Shown here one piece after another: positions 60,601 through 64,000 of a stretch of 64,000 bases of DNA (within the stretch, counting starts at the first letter, position 1; every line of letters begins with the position of its first letter). This stretch comes from Hydrogenophaga intermedia. Lineage in GTDB: Bacteria; Pseudomonadota; Gammaproteobacteria; Burkholderiales; Burkholderiaceae_C. The stretch covers positions 62,001 through 126,000 of the forward strand of contig NZ_JAMBNO010000011.1 of the NCBI RefSeq assembly GCF_023715105.1, written 5' to 3'. The position numbers were made by a program, and so were the translations under genes. The notes under the pieces are model-generated. The model had not been told where the DNA came from, did not search any database, and saw only the letters and a list, made by a program, of their open reading frames with translations.

Positions 60601-60802
60601 CCAACACGCGGTTGCAGGAGGGATGTATCAGGCAACTCCCGTTTTCTGCTGCGAAGCCTCTCGGGCCGTCATGGCCTGATTGCAATCCCGAGGCGCTTCT
60701 CCTCCTCCTCCCTCCCTCCCTTGTTCGTTTCGGGGCGCTTCGCAGCAATTTCTTTCAACCGCAGCCGGCATCTGCCGGCCGCATGGGTCTGACGGGTCGC
60801 CC

Positions 60803-62212
60803 ATGTACACAGACCCGTCCCATCCCCACATCGCTCCTGGTGGCCCCGCTGCGCGGCGGCGCGTGGCCGTCGTCGGCTCGGGCATCGCCGGGCTGGCCGC
60901 GGCGCACACGCTGCAGGGCCTGGCCGAGGTCAGCCTGTTCGAGGCCGGCCCCTGGTTCGGCGGTCACACCCACACCGTGGATGTGACGCTGCCCGACGCT
61001 CAGGGCCATGCCACCACCTTCGGCGTCGACACCGGCTTTCTGGTGCTCAACGAGCGCACCTACCCCAACCTGCTGGCCCTGTTTGCCAAGCTCGATGTGC
61101 CGATCGCTGGCTCGGACATGTCCTTCTCGGTGCAGGCCAGCGGCGCCGGCCCGCGCGGCACCACGCTTGAATGGAGCGGCTCCGACCTCTCCAGCGTGTT
61201 CGCGCAGCGCGCCAACCTGCTGCGCCCGCGCTTCTGGCGCATGCTGGCCGAGATCCTGCGCTTCAACCGCCTGTGCACCGCGCTGGCCGAGCGCGGCGAC
61301 GATCTCGCAGCCGACAGCCCCTTGCTGCAACCGCTGGGCGACTTCCTGCGCGAACAACGCTTCTCGAACGAATTCCGCGACTGGTATTTCCTGCCCATGC
61401 TGGGTTGCATCTGGAGTTGCCCGACCGACCAGATGCTGCGCTTTCCCGTGGCCACCATGGTGCGCTTCTGCCACAACCACGGGCTCATCCAGGTGGCCAA
61501 CCGCCCACGCTGGTACACGGTGGCAGGCGGCGCGCGCCAGTATGTGCAGAAGATCGTCGCCGGCATCGCCGACGCCCGGCTGGCCACGCCGGTGCGACAG
61601 ATCGTGCGCGACGCCGACGGGGTGCGCGTGATCACCGACGGCCAGGTTGACCGCTTCGACGCGGTGGTCATGGCCTGCCACACCGATCAATCCCTTCGCC
61701 TCCTCGGCGATGAAGCGTCGACCCAGGAACGCGAGGTGCTCGGCGCGATCCGGTACCAGCCCAACCGCGCGGTGCTGCACACCGACACGTCGGTGTTGCC
61801 GGCAGCGCGGCGCGCCTGGTCGGCGTGGAACTACGAGCGCGCACCGCAGCGCGAGGTGGAGTCGGCGCGCGTGTGCCTGCATTACCTGCTCAACAAGTTG
61901 CAGCCGCTGCCGGTCGAACAACCGGTGATCGTCTCGCTCAACCCGCAGCGCGAGATTGCCGCTGCACACGTCCTGGGTGCCTGGGACTATGACCACCCGG
62001 TGTTCGACATCGACGCTATCCGTGCGCAGTCGCGCGTGCCCGCGCTGCAAGGGCAGCAACACACCTGGTTCGCGGGCGCGTGGTGCGGCTACGGTTTTCA
62101 CGAGGATGGCCTCAAGGCGGGCCTGCAGGCGGCACGCGGCGTGATCGAGCGACTCGGCCTTGCGCCCGCGGGAGCGGGTGCCTCGTCGCCGCTGGTGGAG
62201 GTGCGGCGTTGA
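60803..62212 (+). CDS. NAD(P)/FAD-dependent oxidoreductase of lipid operon
   Basis: A 469-residue flavoprotein of the amine-oxidase/phytoene-desaturase-like fold. The Rossmann motif VAVVGSGIAGLAAAHTLQGL is followed by the second motif FGGHTHTV, and the C-terminus carries WFAGAWCGYGFHEDGLKAGL. Genes of this family followed by DUF1365 and a cyclopropane-synthase homologue are common and in Rhodobacter belong to a singlet-oxygen stress regulon, tied there to unusual fatty acids. A desaturase or oxidase acting on phospholipid acyl chains is likely. ATG 60803 begins MYTDPSHP. Its last bases overlap the next start. Confidence 0.85.
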   Translation: MYTDPSHPHIAPGGPAARRRVAVVGSGIAGLAAAHTLQGLAEVSLFEAGPWFGGHTHTVDVTLPDAQGHATTFGVDTGFLVLNERTYPNLLALFAKLDVPIAGSDMSFSVQASGAGPRGTTLEWSGSDLSSVFAQRANLLRPRFWRMLAEILRFNRLCTALAERGDDLAADSPLLQPLGDFLREQRFSNEFRDWYFLPMLGCIWSCPTDQMLRFPVATMVRFCHNHGLIQVANRPRWYTVAGGARQYVQKIVAGIADARLATPVRQIVRDADGVRVITDGQVDRFDAVVMACHTDQSLRLLGDEASTQEREVLGAIRYQPNRAVLHTDTSVLPAARRAWSAWNYERAPQREVESARVCLHYLLNKLQPLPVEQPVIVSLNPQREIAAAHVLGAWDYDHPVFDIDAIRAQSRVPALQGQQHTWFAGAWCGYGFHEDGLKAGLQAARGVIERLGLAPAGAGASSPLVEVRR

Positions 62213-63027
62213 GCGCCACCGCGCTGATCGGCTTTGGCCAGGTGCGCCATGCGCGCACGCGGCCCCGGCGCAACGCGTTCGCCTACCCCACGCATTTCCT
62301 GATGCTGCCGCTGCGCAGCCTGCGCGCGAACGCGGGCCAGGGTGACGGCGCGCTGGCGCGCAACCGCTTCGCAGCGCTGAGCTTTCACGATCGCGATCAC
62401 GGCGACGGGCGTGACGACTGCCTGGCATGGATCGATGAGGTGCTGCGCGCGCACGGCATCGACGACGCCGATGGCGAGGTCTGGCTGCACACCTACCCGC
62501 GCGTGCTGGGCTATGTGTTCAAGCCGGTGAGCTTCTGGTACTGCGAGCGCGCCGACGGCACGCTGCGCGCGGTGCTTGCCGAGGTCAACAACACCTTTGG
62601 CCAGCGGCATTGCTACCTGCTGGATGCGCCGCGTCTGGGCCAGCCATGTGAGGCCGACAAGGTGTTCCATGTCTCGCCGTTCTGCCCGGTGCAGGGGCGC
62701 TATCGCTTCGTGTTCATGCGCACCACGGCGACGCCCGACAAGCCGGCCCGCACGGTGGTGCGCATCGACTACTTCGACGATCCGGCCCAGGCGCAGCCGC
62801 TGCTCAACACCAGCGTGAGCGGCGAGTTGCTGCCCCTGACGCGCCAGACCGTGCGCCGCGCGCTGTGGTCACACCCGGCCATGACGCTTGCCGTGATCGC
62901 GCGCATCCACTGGCAGGCGCTGCGCCTGTGGCTCAAGCGAACCCCCTTCTTCCGTCTGCCCCCCGCACCGGCCGATCCGGTGTCGGCGGTTCCCTCTCCG
63001 AGTGCCCTTCCATCGAATCCACGATGA
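62209..63027 (+). CDS. DUF1365 family protein
   Basis: A 272-residue DUF1365 protein: IGFGQVRHARTRPRRNAFAY, VWLHTYPRVLGYVFKPVSFW, VLAEVNNTFGQRHCYLL. The start is TTG 62209, overlapping the preceding stop as TTGA; no ATG or GTG is closer in this frame. A 4-bp ATGA overlap connects it with the cyclopropane-synthase-type gene. The function is unknown, but the linkage to FAD oxidoreductase and methyltransferase is highly conserved. Confidence 0.85.
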   Translation: MSATALIGFGQVRHARTRPRRNAFAYPTHFLMLPLRSLRANAGQGDGALARNRFAALSFHDRDHGDGRDDCLAWIDEVLRAHGIDDADGEVWLHTYPRVLGYVFKPVSFWYCERADGTLRAVLAEVNNTFGQRHCYLLDAPRLGQPCEADKVFHVSPFCPVQGRYRFVFMRTTATPDKPARTVVRIDYFDDPAQAQPLLNTSVSGELLPLTRQTVRRALWSHPAMTLAVIARIHWQALRLWLKRTPFFRLPPAPADPVSAVPSPSALPSNPR

Positions 63028-64000
63028 ACACGACCACAGCGCCCCGCCATCCCGCCGGTTTCACCCTGCCCCGCAACGCGCCCGCGGCCGCACGCACGGT
63101 GCTGCGACTGCTGCAGGGCCTTGAGCACGGCAGCCTCACCGTCACGCTGCCCGACGGTACGCTGCAGCGCTTCGGTCGCCCGGAAGGTATCCACGCCAGC
63201 ATTCGACTGCACAACTGGAACGTGTGTGCCGCGGTGCTCAAGTCGGGCGACATCGGTTTTGCCGAGGGCTACATCGCAGGCGACTGGAGCACGCCCAACC
63301 TGGTGGCGCTGATCGAGGTGATGCTGCACAACCGCCACCGCGTCGAGGACGTGATCCACGGCAGCTGGCTCGGCCGCCTGGTGTACCGCATCCGCCACTT
63401 GCTCAACCACAACAGCAAGGCCAACAGCCGCAAGAACATCCACGCCCACTACGACCTGGGCAACGCCTTCTACGAACGCTGGCTCGACACCACGATGAAC
63501 TATTCGTCGGCCTGGTACGAGACGCCCGATCTGTCGCTGGAGGAGGCGCAACACGCCAAGGTGCGCCGTGCACTGCGCCTGGCCGACGTGCAGCCGGGCA
63601 GCCGGGTGCTCGAGATCGGCTGCGGCTGGGGCGCGCTGGCCGAGAAGGCGGTGGCCGAGTTCGACGCCTCGGTGGTCGGCGTGACGCTGTCCACCGAACA
63701 GCTGGCCTTCGCCAAGGCGCGCCTGCAGCGCATCGGCGCGGGCGAGCGCGCCGACCTGCGGCTGCAGGACTACCGGGACATCCAGGACGCACCGTTCGAT
63801 GCGATCTGCTCGATCGAGATGCTCGAGGCGGTCGGCCAGGCCTACTGGCCGACGTACTTCGAGACCGTGTCGCGTCTGCTCAAGCCGGGCGGGCGCGCCT
63901 GCATCCAGAGCATCGTGATCGCCGACCGGCATTTCGAGCGCTACCTGCGCGGCACCGACTTCATCCAGCAGTACATCTTCCCTGGCGGTTGCCTGCCCAG
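63024..64000 (+). CDS. cfa: Cyclopropane-fatty-acid-phospholipid synthase family, partial
   Basis: The first 325 residues of an S-adenosylmethionine-dependent methyltransferase; the C-terminus is beyond the right edge. A lipid-binding N-terminal part (HYDLGNAFYERWLDTTMNYS) leads to the SAM motif VLEIGCGWGALAEKAVAEFD and SIEMLEAVGQAYW. CFA synthases add a methylene to unsaturated acyl chains; related enzymes methylate them for furan or methyl-branched lipids. It overlaps DUF1365 by 4 bp. Whether it makes cyclopropanes or methylated acyl chains cannot be decided here. Confidence 0.9.
   Translation, partial: MNTTTAPRHPAGFTLPRNAPAAARTVLRLLQGLEHGSLTVTLPDGTLQRFGRPEGIHASIRLHNWNVCAAVLKSGDIGFAEGYIAGDWSTPNLVALIEVMLHNRHRVEDVIHGSWLGRLVYRIRHLLNHNSKANSRKNIHAHYDLGNAFYERWLDTTMNYSSAWYETPDLSLEEAQHAKVRRALRLADVQPGSRVLEIGCGWGALAEKAVAEFDASVVGVTLSTEQLAFAKARLQRIGAGERADLRLQDYRDIQDAPFDAICSIEMLEAVGQAYWPTYFETVSRLLKPGGRACIQSIVIADRHFERYLRGTDFIQQYIFPGGCLP

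Larger units (their letters stand above)
60333..60802. other. 470-bp divergent intergenic region
   Basis: This is the longest gap without a gene. It holds the -10 of the ferritin-like gene (60370), a TTGACT/CATAGT promoter with a palindrome (60471-60501), a GGAACTT-type ECF promoter (60575-60600), and a pyrimidine-rich stretch at about 60698-60722. A 14-codon His-rich frame at 60504-60548 is probably not a gene. No tRNA or small-RNA structure is recognised. Confidence 0.6.

Noticed and set aside
1-64000. Search for mobile elements, tRNA genes, rRNA, att sites or a compositional island
   Set aside because: No transposase, integrase, tRNA cloverleaf or terminal repeats were recognised, and codon usage looks uniform apart from AT-richer intergenic stretches around 41750 and 60480.

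Overview
This is a compact, GC-rich chromosomal window of a betaproteobacterium, most likely a member of the Comamonadaceae (Burkholderiales; Hydrogenophaga/Acidovorax-like). The gene families (split PntAa/PntAb/PntB transhydrogenase, fused indolepyruvate ferredoxin oxidoreductase, DUF3422, DUF1631, gentisate pathway) and the TACAAT-type -10 boxes fit that group. This placement is an inference from content; there is no rRNA or tRNA to confirm it. I see no insertion sequence, phage gene, CRISPR array or attachment site.

Layout. 1-3823: an MFS transporter running off the left edge, divergent from a hybrid histidine kinase that is followed by a patatin-like lipase. 3816-5007: corA behind an extended -10 promoter, a 17-codon leader ORF and a GC hairpin. 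5016-10369 (minus): pntAa-pntAb-pntB-fadD-mtnN. 10470-16053: a Nudix hydrolase, a kinase-like protein lacking the phospho-acceptor His, DUF3422, mnmA, a PepSY/cytochrome b pair and arfB. 16227-20485: a hemerythrin-like protein, two FMN-split-barrel proteins (one fused to GAF and a putative DNA-binding domain), and a TetR regulator whose operator-like palindrome recurs before the next gene, an alpha/beta hydrolase. 20498-24104: a MarR regulator divergent from the 3-hydroxybenzoate/gentisate operon (hydroxylase, gentisate dioxygenase, fumarylpyruvate hydrolase), with two abutting palindromes on its promoter. 24144-37365: housekeeping genes: pgk, the def-lipoprotein-fmt-azlC-azlD chain, LysM protein, dprA, DUF1631 protein, yajC-secD-secF. 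37430-41709: iorAB fusion and a divergent Lrp/AsnC regulator.

41910-46919 is the most unusual part. It holds six exported proteins in one tightly packed plus-strand run: two paralogous beta-rich subunits, a small exported protein, a PapD-like periplasmic chaperone, a 643-residue predicted outer-membrane beta-barrel with a C-terminal SdrD/Cna-B-like domain, and a third small exported subunit. It reads like a chaperone-usher surface-fibre locus, but the barrel is shorter than, and not obviously homologous to, a canonical usher. It is my main candidate for an undescribed system.

46935-64000: mltA, a 54-codon membrane ORF sharing its start region head-to-head, a nitrilase-kinase-FixJ-type regulator operon, a YhdP/AsmA-type giant protein, glnE followed by a rhombosortase-like intramembrane protease, a ferritin-like desaturase homologue, and a lipid-modification operon (FAD oxidoreductase, DUF1365, cyclopropane-fatty-acid-synthase family; the last is cut by the right edge) behind a candidate ECF-sigma promoter.
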